Positions 19,200 to 29,742 of a stretch of DNA of 64,000 bases are shown here, in pieces. The stretch covers positions 1 through 64,000 of the forward strand of contig NZ_BDBS01000018.1 of assembly GCF_001613105.1 (NCBI RefSeq), read 5' to 3'. The notes beneath the pieces were generated by a model. It did not search any database, had not been told where the DNA came from, and saw only the letters and a program-made list of their open reading frames with translations. Position 1 is the first letter of the stretch; each line of letters begins with the position of its first letter. The position numbers and the translations under genes are program-made. This DNA is from Nocardia pseudobrasiliensis NBRC 108224. Its GTDB lineage: Bacteria > Actinomycetota > Actinomycetes > Mycobacteriales > Mycobacteriaceae.

Positions 19200-19559
19200 C
19201 TATTCGGCGATGCGGTGCCCCGCGTCGCGCAGCGCGTCGGTGGCCTCGTCGAGCCGGTGCGCGGGCACCAGCACCAGGTCGGCGTGATAGGTCGAGGCGA
19301 CGAATACCGGGATCCCGCATTCGGCCAGCGGCCCGATCACCGCAGCGAGCATGCCCGGCTGGTTCAGACTGTGTGCCGCGTCACCGTAGAAACCCTTCCA
19401 GATCTCGCCCTCGGCCCACGCCGGCGCCTCGCGAATCGCGGTGAGCCCCTCCGGCGCTCGCACGAGCGCGATCCATTCGTCGTCCTCGGGGAACGTCGAA
19501 TTGGGTAGATGCTCGACGGCGAACTGCGACGGCACGATCCGAAGACGTTGCGTGGTCAT
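19200..19559 (-). CDS. ACT domain-containing protein
   Basis: A 119-residue protein with two stacked ACT-like halves: LRIVPSQFAVEHLP...EWIALVRAPEGLTAIRE and LNQPGMLAAVIGPLAECGIPVFVASTYHADLVLVP. ACT domains bind amino acids; proteins of this layout resemble CASTOR-like arginine/leucine sensors and small regulatory ACT proteins. It is convergent with the threonine aldolase gene, three bases between stops. Which ligand it binds is unknown. Confidence 0.8.
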   Translation of the reverse strand: MTTQRLRIVPSQFAVEHLPNSTFPEDDEWIALVRAPEGLTAIREAPAWAEGEIWKGFYGDAAHSLNQPGMLAAVIGPLAECGIPVFVASTYHADLVLVPAHRLDEATDALRDAGHRIAE

Positions 19560-19751
19560 GCGGTGATCGTATGTGGCACGGCCGCACAGCGGAATTCGCG
19601 GGCGCGCGAATTGTACCGGTGGCGTACCGGACCGCGCGAATTCGGAATTCACGCGAAATCGGTTGTTTCACGAAGCGATCTCTGGATACCCGTAGGAGAA
19701 CGCCATCTAGCCGGGCGGACTTGTCACTACAGCGGGAAGGAAACCGGACAT

Positions 19752-20048
19752 ATGTTGATGCTCACCCCCACCGCCCTCGAGGCTGTTCGCACGCTGACCT
19801 CGGCGGAGGGTACGCCGCAGGAGGCCGGATTGCGGATCTACGCCGATGAGGAGCAGTCGCTGCAACTCGCGGTCGCCGCCGCACCGGCCGAACAGGATCA
19901 GGTTCTCGATGCGGAAGGGTCGCGAATCTTCCTGGACCAGCAGGCCGCCGCATTCCTGGACGACAAGATTCTCGACACCGGCCTGGACGCCGACGGCCAG
20001 GGCGCATTCGTGCTCGCGCAGCAGGAGCAGGACGCCGCGGGCAAGTAA
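19752..20048 (+). CDS. HesB/IscA-fold protein lacking cysteines
   Basis: A 98-residue protein (MLMLTPTALEAVRTL...) of the small actinobacterial HesB-like group often annotated as Fe-S assembly protein or adhesin. The A-type carrier fold is recognisable (AGLRIYADEE, DQVLDAEGSRIFLDQQAAAFLDDKILD), but the three Cys ligands of IscA (one central, CxC at the end) are all absent; the protein has no Cys at all. It therefore cannot hold a cluster in the usual way. ATG 19752 has GGAAGG upstream. Confidence 0.75.
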   Translation: MLMLTPTALEAVRTLTSAEGTPQEAGLRIYADEEQSLQLAVAAAPAEQDQVLDAEGSRIFLDQQAAAFLDDKILDTGLDADGQGAFVLAQQEQDAAGK

Positions 20049-20081
20049 CAGCCGCTGCCGTCGTCCCGGGCGCTGAGCCGT

Positions 20082-20423
20082 TCACGCCCGGGCGGCCGCG
20101 ACCAATGGCCGTTCGGTGGTCTCCGACTGTGGCGTCTCGCGGTCGACGACCCGCATGAACAGCCGAAACATAGCCAGCTCCAAGCCGATTCCGATCTCGT
20201 TGGCGTGGTAGGCAGCCAGCTCCACGGCCAGGCAGTTGTCGACGAGGCGAAGATCACTGAGGGTTTCGTCGAGCACCATTCCGCTCATGGCCTGATCCCG
20301 GGTCAGTGCGAACTCGGGCAACCAGCTCAGCGCCCAGTGGCCGCCGTAGGCCGAGGGGAGATACTGTGCGAATTCGGGGGTGATATCGCTGGTCATGAAC
20401 CATTCGGTGATGTGCAGTGCCAT
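20082..20423 (-). CDS. hypothetical protein, alpha-helical
   Basis: A 113-residue protein of unknown function, no signal peptide and no membrane helix. It has an N-terminal MALHITEWFMTSDITPEFAQYLPSAYGG segment in two parts and a long helix around ELAAYHANEIGIGLELAMFRLFMRVVD. The ATG at 20423 is preferred over the longer Arg-rich frame. It is convergent with the HesB-like gene. No family recognised. Confidence 0.55.
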   Translation of the reverse strand: MALHITEWFMTSDITPEFAQYLPSAYGGHWALSWLPEFALTRDQAMSGMVLDETLSDLRLVDNCLAVELAAYHANEIGIGLELAMFRLFMRVVDRETPQSETTERPLVAAARA

Positions 20424-20557
20424 CCGTCCGCCCTCGGTGTCGAGTCGCCTATAACGCTTAAGTAACGGTACGGCTCGTAATCTGCGCGTGATGCGAATCA
20501 CCAAGAACCTAAACGGATTTGAAGGCCAGCCTTAAGGTGATATTCGAGAGCCTTTCG

Positions 20558-21727
20558 CTATTCGACGCCGAGTTGGATCGCGGTGGTCTGGTGATAGGTC
20601 CGACCGGGATTCAGTGTGGTGCTTGGGAATTCGGGATGGTTGGGGGAGTCGGGGAAATGCTGGGTCTCCAGCGCGAGTGCGGCGCCCTGACGATAGGTGT
20701 GGCCGCTGGTTCCGGGGAACGCTCCGGACAGGAAGTTGCCGGAGTAGAACTGGATTCCGGGTTCGGTGGTGCTCATGGTCATTTTGCGACCGGACCTCGG
20801 ATCCTGCACGGTGGCAGCCGATACCAGTGAGGTGTCGTCACCGCGGTTGAGCACCCAGTTCAGGTCGTAGCCCTGTCCGGTGATCAGCTGCGGATCGGCC
20901 TCGGTGATGCGAGCGCCGATCGCGGTCGGGGTGGTGAAATCCATCGGGGTGCCCTTCACCGCGGCGAGTTGGCCGGTGGGGATCTGGGTCGCGTCAGTGG
21001 GGGTATAGCGGTCGGCGTTGAGGGTCAGTTTCTCGTCGTAGATGTCTTGATCCGATTCGCCGCCGAGATTCCAATAGCTGTGGTTGGTCAGATTCACCAC
21101 GGTCGGCGCATCGGTGGTGGCGTCGTAGTCGATGGTCAGCCGATTTTCGCGATCGAGGGTGTAGGTGACGGTTGCCGTAAGTGTGCCGGGGTAGCCCATT
21201 TCCCCTGCCGGGCTGACATATCGCAGCCGCAGTCCGACCTTGTCCGCACTGGGCGGCACCGTCGTCGCTTGCCATACCTTCTGATCGAATCCCGCGGTGC
21301 CGCCGTGCAGACTGTTGCCGTTGTTGTTCACCGGCACATGGAACTCGGTGCCGTCGAGTGTGAAGGCCCCCTTGGCGATTCGATTCGCGTACCGGCCCAC
21401 GATCGCACCGAAATAGGGCTTGCTGGCAAAGTTGTTGCTGGCCAGATATCCGTCCAGATTCGGAAATCCGAGCACCACATTCGCCGCGTGCCCGTCTCGA
21501 TCGGGCGCGTCGAGCGACTGGATGATCCCGCCGTAATCCAGAATCCGCACCACCATCCCGTGCCCGCTGGACAGCGCGTACCGCGTCACCGGAGTGCCGT
21601 TCACCTGGCCGAACGATTCGCTCGTGAGCGCGGGTGGCGCCTGTGGCGCACTCGTGGTCTGCCCGCACGCGGCCAGCGCACCGACCCCGGCCAATGCCAT
21701 TACTCGCAGAAAGATGTTGCCTCGCAC
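20558..21727 (-). CDS. galM: aldose 1-epimerase lipoprotein (galactose mutarotase)
   Basis: Converts alpha and beta aldoses; here an exported lipoprotein, since the N-terminus has a lipobox LAAC at about residues 18-21. The beta-sandwich has GAIVGRYANRIAKG, LHGG (substrate His), LTNHSYWNL (catalytic His) and the catalytic Glu in ALETQHFPDSPNHPEFP. Length 389. Secreted mutarotases usually feed extracellular sugars to uptake systems, but no sugar transporter gene is adjacent. Confidence 0.93.
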   Translation of the reverse strand: MRGNIFLRVMALAGVGALAACGQTTSAPQAPPALTSESFGQVNGTPVTRYALSSGHGMVVRILDYGGIIQSLDAPDRDGHAANVVLGFPNLDGYLASNNFASKPYFGAIVGRYANRIAKGAFTLDGTEFHVPVNNNGNSLHGGTAGFDQKVWQATTVPPSADKVGLRLRYVSPAGEMGYPGTLTATVTYTLDRENRLTIDYDATTDAPTVVNLTNHSYWNLGGESDQDIYDEKLTLNADRYTPTDATQIPTGQLAAVKGTPMDFTTPTAIGARITEADPQLITGQGYDLNWVLNRGDDTSLVSAATVQDPRSGRKMTMSTTEPGIQFYSGNFLSGAFPGTSGHTYRQGAALALETQHFPDSPNHPEFPSTTLNPGRTYHQTTAIQLGVE

Positions 21728-21799
21728 AGCCCACCTCCCACATCCGCCCCGCCCTGGGCCATTATCGGCAAGGGCGGCAACGGATGTCCCGTGAATGGC

Positions 21800-22195
21800 T
21801 CAGGCGTGGCGGGCCTGATCGTCCGAAGCCGCGTCGGGGGCGTGCTTTCGTCGCGTGCGTTTGCCGCGGGCGATTTCCGTGGCGAGGGCGTCGAGCGGCT
21901 GGGCGAATTGGGCCAGGGGATCGGTGAGTCGGGTGAGCCAGGCGCGGGCCGCTTCGACGCCGGAGCTGTCGAGGGTGTAGAGGCGGCGGGTGCCGTCGGC
22001 CTGCGTCATCACCAGACCGGCGTCGCGCAGCACCTTGAGATGCTGGGAGACGCCGGGCTGGGAGATGGTCGTGAATTGTTGCACGGCAGCGACTATCGCC
22101 CCGGCGGGTTGTTCGTTCGAAGCCAGAAGTTCGAGGATGTAGCGGCGCACCGGGTCGCCGAGGGCCTCGAAGATCTTCGCCGGGGAGGCGTCCAT
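21800..22195 (-). CDS. ArsR-family repressor of the SRPBCC operon
   Basis: A 131-residue winged-helix protein (IFEALGDPVRRYILELL, then the HTH AIVAAVQQFTTISQPGVSQHLKVLRDAGLV). It belongs to the ArsR subgroup paired with AHSA1/SRPBCC genes, which has no metal site. The upstream SRPBCC stop overlaps its ATG by one base (TGATG). The perfect palindrome at 22864-22881 is the likely operator. The C-terminus after residue 105 is basic and probably disordered. Confidence 0.9.
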   Translation of the reverse strand: MDASPAKIFEALGDPVRRYILELLASNEQPAGAIVAAVQQFTTISQPGVSQHLKVLRDAGLVMTQADGTRRLYTLDSSGVEAARAWLTRLTDPLAQFAQPLDALATEIARGKRTRRKHAPDAASDDQARHA

Positions 22196-22851
22196 CAGGA
22201 CTGGGAGCCCTCCTCCGGTTCGACCGTGTAGAAGGTGATCGTCTGTTCGGCGGCCGTACGCGCGACGGTCGGATCATCGCCGTCGGCGATCGCCGCGTCG
22301 GCCCAGCCGTTGGCCGCGACCCGCACGAAGGTGATGCCCTCGGGCGTGGTCGGGAAGGTGAGACCCTCCTCGGGATCGACGGCTTCCCCGCTGGCCAGGT
22401 GCAGGCCGAGTGACATCAGGACCAGATCCCAGCCGACGCCGACCGCGCCCGGGCCGTACTGGGTCCACATGCCGGGATCGATCACGGCCTCATGGCGCAG
22501 TTCCAGCGTCGTATGGTCCGCGTCCGGGGTGAGCGTGACCTGCACCCACGAGATCTGCGGTCCCATCTCCCAGGTGACCGTGAACCGCCGCGGCGCATCG
22601 CATTCCTCGACGACACCGTGGGCATTGCCCTCGAGCTGATAACTCCCACCGACCTTCAGTTCGCCGGTGACCGGCAGGAACCAGCGCGGAATCCGCTCGG
22701 CGGTGGTCAGCGCGTCCCACAGATCGGCCTGATCGGTGGCGTAGTCGCGTCGCGCGATCGCGATCCGGGTCGGCATGCCGTCCCGAGCTCCGGTGTGCAC
22801 CTCGCGAACGACGAGTCCGGCGACGGCCGCCGGATCGGTGAGCAGGGCCAT
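22195..22851 (-). CDS. SRPBCC (AHSA1/START-like) domain protein
   Basis: A 218-residue protein. The lipid-binding fold starts near residue 28 with ARRDYATDQADLWDALTTAERIPRW in parts, followed by GGSYQLEGNAHGVVEE and VTWEMGPQISWVQVTLTPD. Such proteins bind hydrophobic ligands; the ArsR-paired group is of unknown ligand. ATG 22851 is preceded by AAGGAGG. First gene of a two-gene operon with the ArsR repressor. Confidence 0.85.
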   Translation of the reverse strand: MALLTDPAAVAGLVVREVHTGARDGMPTRIAIARRDYATDQADLWDALTTAERIPRWFLPVTGELKVGGSYQLEGNAHGVVEECDAPRRFTVTWEMGPQISWVQVTLTPDADHTTLELRHEAVIDPGMWTQYGPGAVGVGWDLVLMSLGLHLASGEAVDPEEGLTFPTTPEGITFVRVAANGWADAAIADGDDPTVARTAAEQTITFYTVEPEEGSQS

Positions 22852-22863
22852 GGCATCCTCCTT

Positions 22864-22881
22864 TATAAGTTTGAACTTATA
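22864..22881 (-). promoter_or_regulatory. ArsR operator palindrome
   Basis: TATAAGTT-TG-AACTTATA, a perfect eight-base inverted repeat with a two-base centre, directly before the ribosome binding site (AAGGAGG) of the SRPBCC-arsR operon. Very A/T rich in a G/C-rich genome. Its place between promoter and ribosome binding site fits autorepression by the ArsR protein. Confidence 0.8.
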
Positions 22882-22931
22882 TTAGCGCATCCGCTCGCCC
22901 CTTGATCACGCGCCGTCGCCTCGATAGAGTC

Positions 22932-22949
22932 CAAACTGATTGCAGTTTG
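22932..22949 (+). promoter_or_regulatory. operator-like palindrome before the DHFR-like gene
   Basis: CAAACTG-ATTG-CAGTTTG, a perfect seven-base inverted repeat spaced by four, ending 18 bases before the ATG at 22968. The size and symmetry suit a TetR- or MarR-type repressor encoded elsewhere. No regulator gene is adjacent apart from the ArsR protein, whose own site is different. Confidence 0.6.
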
Positions 22950-22967
22950 CAACCGGAGAGGGTTTCG

Positions 22968-23612
22968 ATGAAGCAGTTGGTGCGCGTTCAGAACTTCATG
23001 CTGTCCAGCGACGGCTATGGCGCGGGGGAGGGGCAGAGCCTGGATCGACCGTTCGGCGACGCCGATGGGCCCGCGTTGTTCTCGTGGGCGGGCGCGACCG
23101 CGCACTGGCCCAACCGAACCGATCCCGGCGGAACCTATGGTCTCGACGATTACTGCACCCGTGACTACCGCAACAATATCGGCGCGGAAATCATGGGCCG
23201 CAACAAGTTCGGCCCGCAGCGTGGGCCATGGGAGAACTACGACTGGCAGGGCTGGTGGGGCGACGAACCGCCGTTCCGGACCCCGGTTTTCGTCCTCACC
23301 CACCACCCGCGCCCGTCATTCACCCTGGGTGCCACCACATTCCATTTCCTCGACGCCTCCCCGAAGGAAGCCCTGGCCCGGGCCTTCGACGCCGCCGACG
23401 GTATGGATGTGCGCATCGGCGGCGGCATCGAGACGGTCCGGCAATTCCTCGACGCCGACCTCATCGACACGATGCACGTCGCGGTGGCCTCGGTGGAATT
23501 CGGTCGCGGGGAACGATTGTGGGTCAGCGCCGACGAATTGCTCGACCGTTTTCATCTGGAGCGCATCCCGAGCCCGAGTGGAGTGGTGCATCACTTCTTC
23601 TGGCGCCGATAA
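22968..23612 (+). CDS. dihydrofolate reductase family (RibD C-terminal-like) protein
   Basis: A 214-residue oxidoreductase of the RibD-C/DHFR fold. The start QNFMLSSDGYGAG, NKFGPQRGPW, PVFVLTHHPRP and the pyridine-nucleotide loop RIGGGIETVRQFLDADLID are characteristic. These are usually NADPH-dependent reductases of unknown substrate, not the folate enzyme. ATG 22968 follows GGAGAGGG. Upstream lies the palindrome at 22932. Confidence 0.88.
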   Translation: MKQLVRVQNFMLSSDGYGAGEGQSLDRPFGDADGPALFSWAGATAHWPNRTDPGGTYGLDDYCTRDYRNNIGAEIMGRNKFGPQRGPWENYDWQGWWGDEPPFRTPVFVLTHHPRPSFTLGATTFHFLDASPKEALARAFDAADGMDVRIGGGIETVRQFLDADLIDTMHVAVASVEFGRGERLWVSADELLDRFHLERIPSPSGVVHHFFWRR

Positions 23613-23624
23613 GAGGTCCGGGGC

Positions 23625-23699
23625 CTAGGCGGCCGGGCGCGGTCGGCGGGCGGCCAGGACGATTCCCGTGCCGGTGATGAGCAGTCCGACCCGTGAGCG
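23625..23699 (-). pseudogene. C-terminal remnant of an EamA/DMT-like transporter
   Basis: Reading the minus strand there is an in-frame tail RVGLLITGTGIVLAARRPR ending in TAG at 23625-23627. The hydrophobic glycine-rich last helix followed by a basic end looks like the C-terminus of an EamA-type exporter. Nothing upstream in that frame continues it, because the CGNR remnant begins at once. CGNR regulators and transporters are often divergent neighbours, which supports a lost gene. Short and uncertain. Confidence 0.35.
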
Positions 23700-24086
23700 C
23701 AGACACCCGCCGAAACTTCAGCTACCTGGGCGGCGAGCCCTGGCTGAACCTGCTGGGAACCGTCGCCGACCGGCTCGGCTCCGACCCCTTCGAACGGCTG
23801 TGGGACACCGACCGGCTGACCGAATGGCTGCATCACGAATTACGCCGCCGACGGAACCCTGCGCTTCACCGCGCCGGAATCGGTTCCCCAGGCCATGGCC
23901 TGGCTGGTCCGCCAGGCCATCACCACCTTGACCACCGACACCGCGGCAAAATTGCAGACCTGTTCGGAACCGATCTGCGGCGCAATCTTTCTCGATCCCA
24001 CCGGCCGCCGCCGCTGGTGTCCCACCGGCCGCTGCGGAGTCAAGGCCCGGGTGCGCGCCCACCGGCAGCGTATGGCCGCCGAGTAG
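23693..24086 (+). pseudogene. CGNR zinc-finger regulator, internally deleted
   Basis: The 5' part (GTG 23693) encodes the ABATE-type start of CGNR proteins, EPWLNLLGTVADRLG and DRLTEWLHHEL. About residue 52 it switches frame to ADGTLRFTAPESVPQAMAWLV and the zinc finger CSEPICGAIFLDPTGRRRWC with CGVK in place of CGNR. Full-length relatives are about 180-200 residues; roughly 60-70 residues of the middle are gone together with the frame, so the gene is broken. Confidence 0.75.
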
Positions 24087-24200
24087 TCCGGTCATCGCTG
24101 CCCCTGAATCTATCGGCAGGCGCGCGACGGGCCGGTGTTCGTAGCCTGTAAAGCGGCCTGGACGAGCTAGGTCGCGGGCAGTGGGGAGGGATACGAGCCG

Positions 24201-24719
24201 ATGAGGCTTGCGAGTAGCTGGTTGATGATCGGGGCGGTTGTGGTGCTCAGCGCCTGCGGGACAGGTGATTCCGGATCGAAGACGCCGCAGTCGACCACGG
24301 CGGCCAAACCATCGGTCACCACCACGGCTCCGGCGAGTTCGACGGTGGCCAAGCCTGTTTCGGAGCGCACGCCCGATCACGGTGCGCCGCAACAGAATGG
24401 TGGTCCGGTGGATGCGCCCCGGCCGCCCGGCGGCACGGACAACTGCGGACCAGATTTCTACTGCGGTGAAATCCCGCCACCGGCCCCACCGGGTGGCACC
24501 GACAACTGCGGTCCCGAGCACCCCTGTGGGGTAATCCCGCCACCGGGTGGCACCGACAACTGCGGTCCCGAACATCCCTGTGGTGAAATCCCCACCACCA
24601 CCGCGACGACCTCACCGGCCCCGACCACCACGGTCGCCGTGACATCGCCGCCGGTCACCACCACCCAGGCCCCGGCGACGACGCAAACCACCCCGGCGGG
24701 CACCTCACCGGCGCAGTGA
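24201..24719 (+). CDS. lipoprotein with Cys-containing tandem repeats
   Basis: A 172-residue exported lipoprotein with lipobox LSAC (about residues 16-19). A Ser/Thr/Pro linker is followed by three repeats of the form PPGGTDNCGPxxxCGxIP (about residues 74-130), each with two cysteines, then a Thr/Pro-rich tail of about 40 residues that could be O-mannosylated. No known domain. The six regularly spaced cysteines could form disulfides or bind a metal outside the cell. Reading frame is supported by the lipobox and repeats. Confidence 0.75.
   Translation: MRLASSWLMIGAVVVLSACGTGDSGSKTPQSTTAAKPSVTTTAPASSTVAKPVSERTPDHGAPQQNGGPVDAPRPPGGTDNCGPDFYCGEIPPPAPPGGTDNCGPEHPCGVIPPPGGTDNCGPEHPCGEIPTTTATTSPAPTTTVAVTSPPVTTTQAPATTQTTPAGTSPAQ
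24420..24591 (+). repeat. three tandem repeats within the lipoprotein gene
   Basis: Three imperfect DNA and protein repeats, each encoding GGTDNCGP then a pair CG separated by three residues. Copies two and three are nearly identical at DNA level (both read GGTGGCACCGACAACTGCGG), suggesting recent duplication; copy one has a four-residue insertion after it. Confidence 0.85.
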
Positions 24720-24777
24720 TCAGCGGCCATTGCCGCGGCACATGTTTGGCGACGCCTGTCCGGGAATACCGACAGGG

Positions 24778-27861
<3,084 letters not shown>

Positions 27862-27935
27862 GCCCTCAATCGTACAGATGAACTTAACTGTTGTACTCGA
27901 TCGTTCGCTTGTCCTGTTCTTTTCCGAGATCCACG

Positions 27936-28853
27936 ATGGTCGATGTGACCATCGAAACGCGCACCGCGCCATCCAGCCCGCCGAACACGTCCAATATCGA
28001 CTTCCGTTCCGCCGCAGCGGTTGTGATCGCGGTCGTGGTGTGGGCGTCGGCCTTCGTCGCGATTCGGGACGCGGGCCCGGCGCTGTCCTCCGCGCCGATG
28101 GCACTGCTGCGGCTCGCGGTGGCCGCGCTGGCATTGACGGTTCTCGTCGGACTCCGCGGCGGAGTTCGGCTGCCGCGCGCTCGGACGCCCTGGCTTCTGG
28201 TCATCGGTTACGCCGTGCTCTGGCTGGCCGGGTACACCGTCGCCCTCAATGCCGCCGAACGGCATGTGGACGCGGGTACCGCGGCGTTGCTGGTCAATCT
28301 CGCACCACTGCTGGTCGCCCTCGGGGCCGCGGCACTGCTGCGCGAAAAGCTCTCTCGCGCACTGGTTGTCGGCATGTCGGTCGCACTGGCCGGTGTCACG
28401 ACCATCGCGTTCGGCACCGCCGGTCGGCACGATATGCTCGGGGTGACCCTGTGCCTGCTGTCCGCGGTCCTCTACGCCGCCGGGGTGCTGGTCCAGAAGG
28501 CCGCGCTGCGCCACGTCGACGCTCTCACCGCGATCTGGCTGGGCTGCCTCATCGCCACCGTGGTCCTACTGCCGTGGACGCCCCAGTTGATCACCGAACT
28601 GTCCTCCGCCCCGGCGCGCACCATCGCCGACGGCGTCTATCTCGGATTATTCCCCACCGCAATAGGTTTCACCGCCTGGTCCTACGCCCTGCGCCGCACC
28701 GACGCCGCCCGCCTCACCACGACCAGCTACGCCATTCCCGCGGTCTCGGTATTGCTGTCGTGGCTGCTGCTCGCCGAGGCGCCCACCCCCTGGGCGCTCG
28801 CGGGCGGCGCGGTCTGTCTACTGGGTGTGGCGATCTCGCGCCGACGGTCGTAG
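27936..28853 (+). CDS. EamA/DMT-superfamily exporter
   Basis: A 305-residue, ten-helix drug/metabolite transporter with the two EamA repeats (VVIAVVVWASAFVAIRDAGPAL at the first helix; second repeat from about residue 165). GERxxxAGTAALLVNLAPLLVAL and RTDAARLTTTSYAIPAVSVLLSWLLLAEAP are typical. Exports small metabolites such as amino acids or purines; substrate unknown. ATG 27936 is preferred to upstream in-frame starts. Paired with the divergent LysR regulator. Confidence 0.9.
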   Translation: MVDVTIETRTAPSSPPNTSNIDFRSAAAVVIAVVVWASAFVAIRDAGPALSSAPMALLRLAVAALALTVLVGLRGGVRLPRARTPWLLVIGYAVLWLAGYTVALNAAERHVDAGTAALLVNLAPLLVALGAAALLREKLSRALVVGMSVALAGVTTIAFGTAGRHDMLGVTLCLLSAVLYAAGVLVQKAALRHVDALTAIWLGCLIATVVLLPWTPQLITELSSAPARTIADGVYLGLFPTAIGFTAWSYALRRTDAARLTTTSYAIPAVSVLLSWLLLAEAPTPWALAGGAVCLLGVAISRRRS

Positions 28854-28884
28854 GCTGCGCTGGGACGACGAAAAAGGTTCGGCC

Positions 28885-29128
28885 ATGGCCACATTCGACG
28901 ACGATATGCGCCTGATCGTCACCAGCGCCAAATTGGCATTCGTCGCGACCATCGGCCCCGACGGTGCGCCCAATGTGTCGCCGAAGGGATCGGTGCGCAT
29001 CTACGACGACGGTCGGCTGATCTTCATGGATATCGACTCGCCCGGCACCGTCGCGAACCTCGCCGCCGATTCGCGCCGACGAGGCCCAACTCGTCGAGCA
29101 GTGGCGGCGGACCTACACTTCCGGATAG
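28885..29128 (+). pseudogene. pyridoxamine-5'-phosphate-oxidase-like protein, internally deleted
   Basis: The first 60 residues (ATG 28885) are a good PNPOx-like start: MRLIVTSAKLAFVATIGPDG, PNVSPKGSVRIYDDG, FMDIDSPGTVANLAAD. The frame then shifts and only the family's last helix remains in another frame, DEAQLVEQWRRTYTSG before TAG at 29126-29128. Relatives are about 130-150 residues, so about 50 central residues are lost. A GCCGA direct repeat flanks the join (29067-29083 region), a possible microhomology. Confidence 0.75.
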
Positions 29129-29515
29129 TCAGTCGGCCAGCAGCGGCGAGGCGGGGACGTGCACGTGGGGGTAGAGATTGAACGGATTCACGTTCTCCAG
29201 AATCACATTCACCAGGGTGACCGCGGAGTCGATGGTGAGCGATTCGCCCCCGGGATTCGCGCAGGTGCCGGAATTGATGGTCACCGGATCGGACGAATTG
29301 TTGTTGATCGATAGCGTCGGAAAGGCGACCGGGACATCCTGACACTCGCCGGTGGGAATCGCGTAGAAAGTCCGCGCGCCCTGACCACCGGTCAGCGAAT
29401 ACCCGCACACATGGCCGTCGGGACAGGTATCGGCCGACGCCATGGGCGCGGGCCCGAGGGAAATCCCCAGGGTGACAAGAACGACGGTGAATATCAACGC
29501 ACCAATTGTTCGCAT
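29129..29515 (-). CDS. secreted small Cys-rich protein
   Basis: A 128-residue exported protein with a Sec signal peptide ending ASA-D (about residue 29). The mature start CPDGHVCGYSLTGGQGARTFY resembles the actinobacterial peptidase-inhibitor I36-like fold, with four cysteines likely forming two disulfides. No catalytic residues seen. It is convergent with the broken PNPOx-like gene. Function unknown; the inhibitor link is a weak resemblance. Confidence 0.65.
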   Translation of the reverse strand: MRTIGALIFTVVLVTLGISLGPAPMASADTCPDGHVCGYSLTGGQGARTFYAIPTGECQDVPVAFPTLSINNNSSDPVTINSGTCANPGGESLTIDSAVTLVNVILENVNPFNLYPHVHVPASPLLAD

Positions 29516-29742
29516 GACACTCCCATTCCGTAGCCCAACCGGTTTGGCAATATCTCGGGTGGAATTTTACCGACCCTTGCGTTCCGCCTGGCATGTCGTG
29601 GGCCCCGGGCGTGCCGCGCAGATGCCCTCGGGCACCTCGATCACAAGCCCCTACCTGCGGAGTTCAATCGAGGTTTTGCCAAAGTTGTTGTGCGGCTTAC
29701 CTTCCGATCATCGGGATCCATCTGTCCCTTGAAGGAGCCGAC

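Noticed and set aside
18111..19200. Tried to read ispG after rip1
   Set aside because: The gene has PLP-enzyme motifs (HMDGARF, TTKNG) and no Fe-S cysteines of IspG.
24420..24591. Repeats considered as a possible CRISPR or tandem non-coding array
   Set aside because: The repeats are in frame inside a lipoprotein gene, differ in spacing and have no spacer-like unique segments.
28825..29181. The open 118-codon frame as an intact PNPOx-like gene
   Set aside because: After residue 60 of the true start the product becomes Arg-rich and unconserved, while the real C-terminus lies in another frame.
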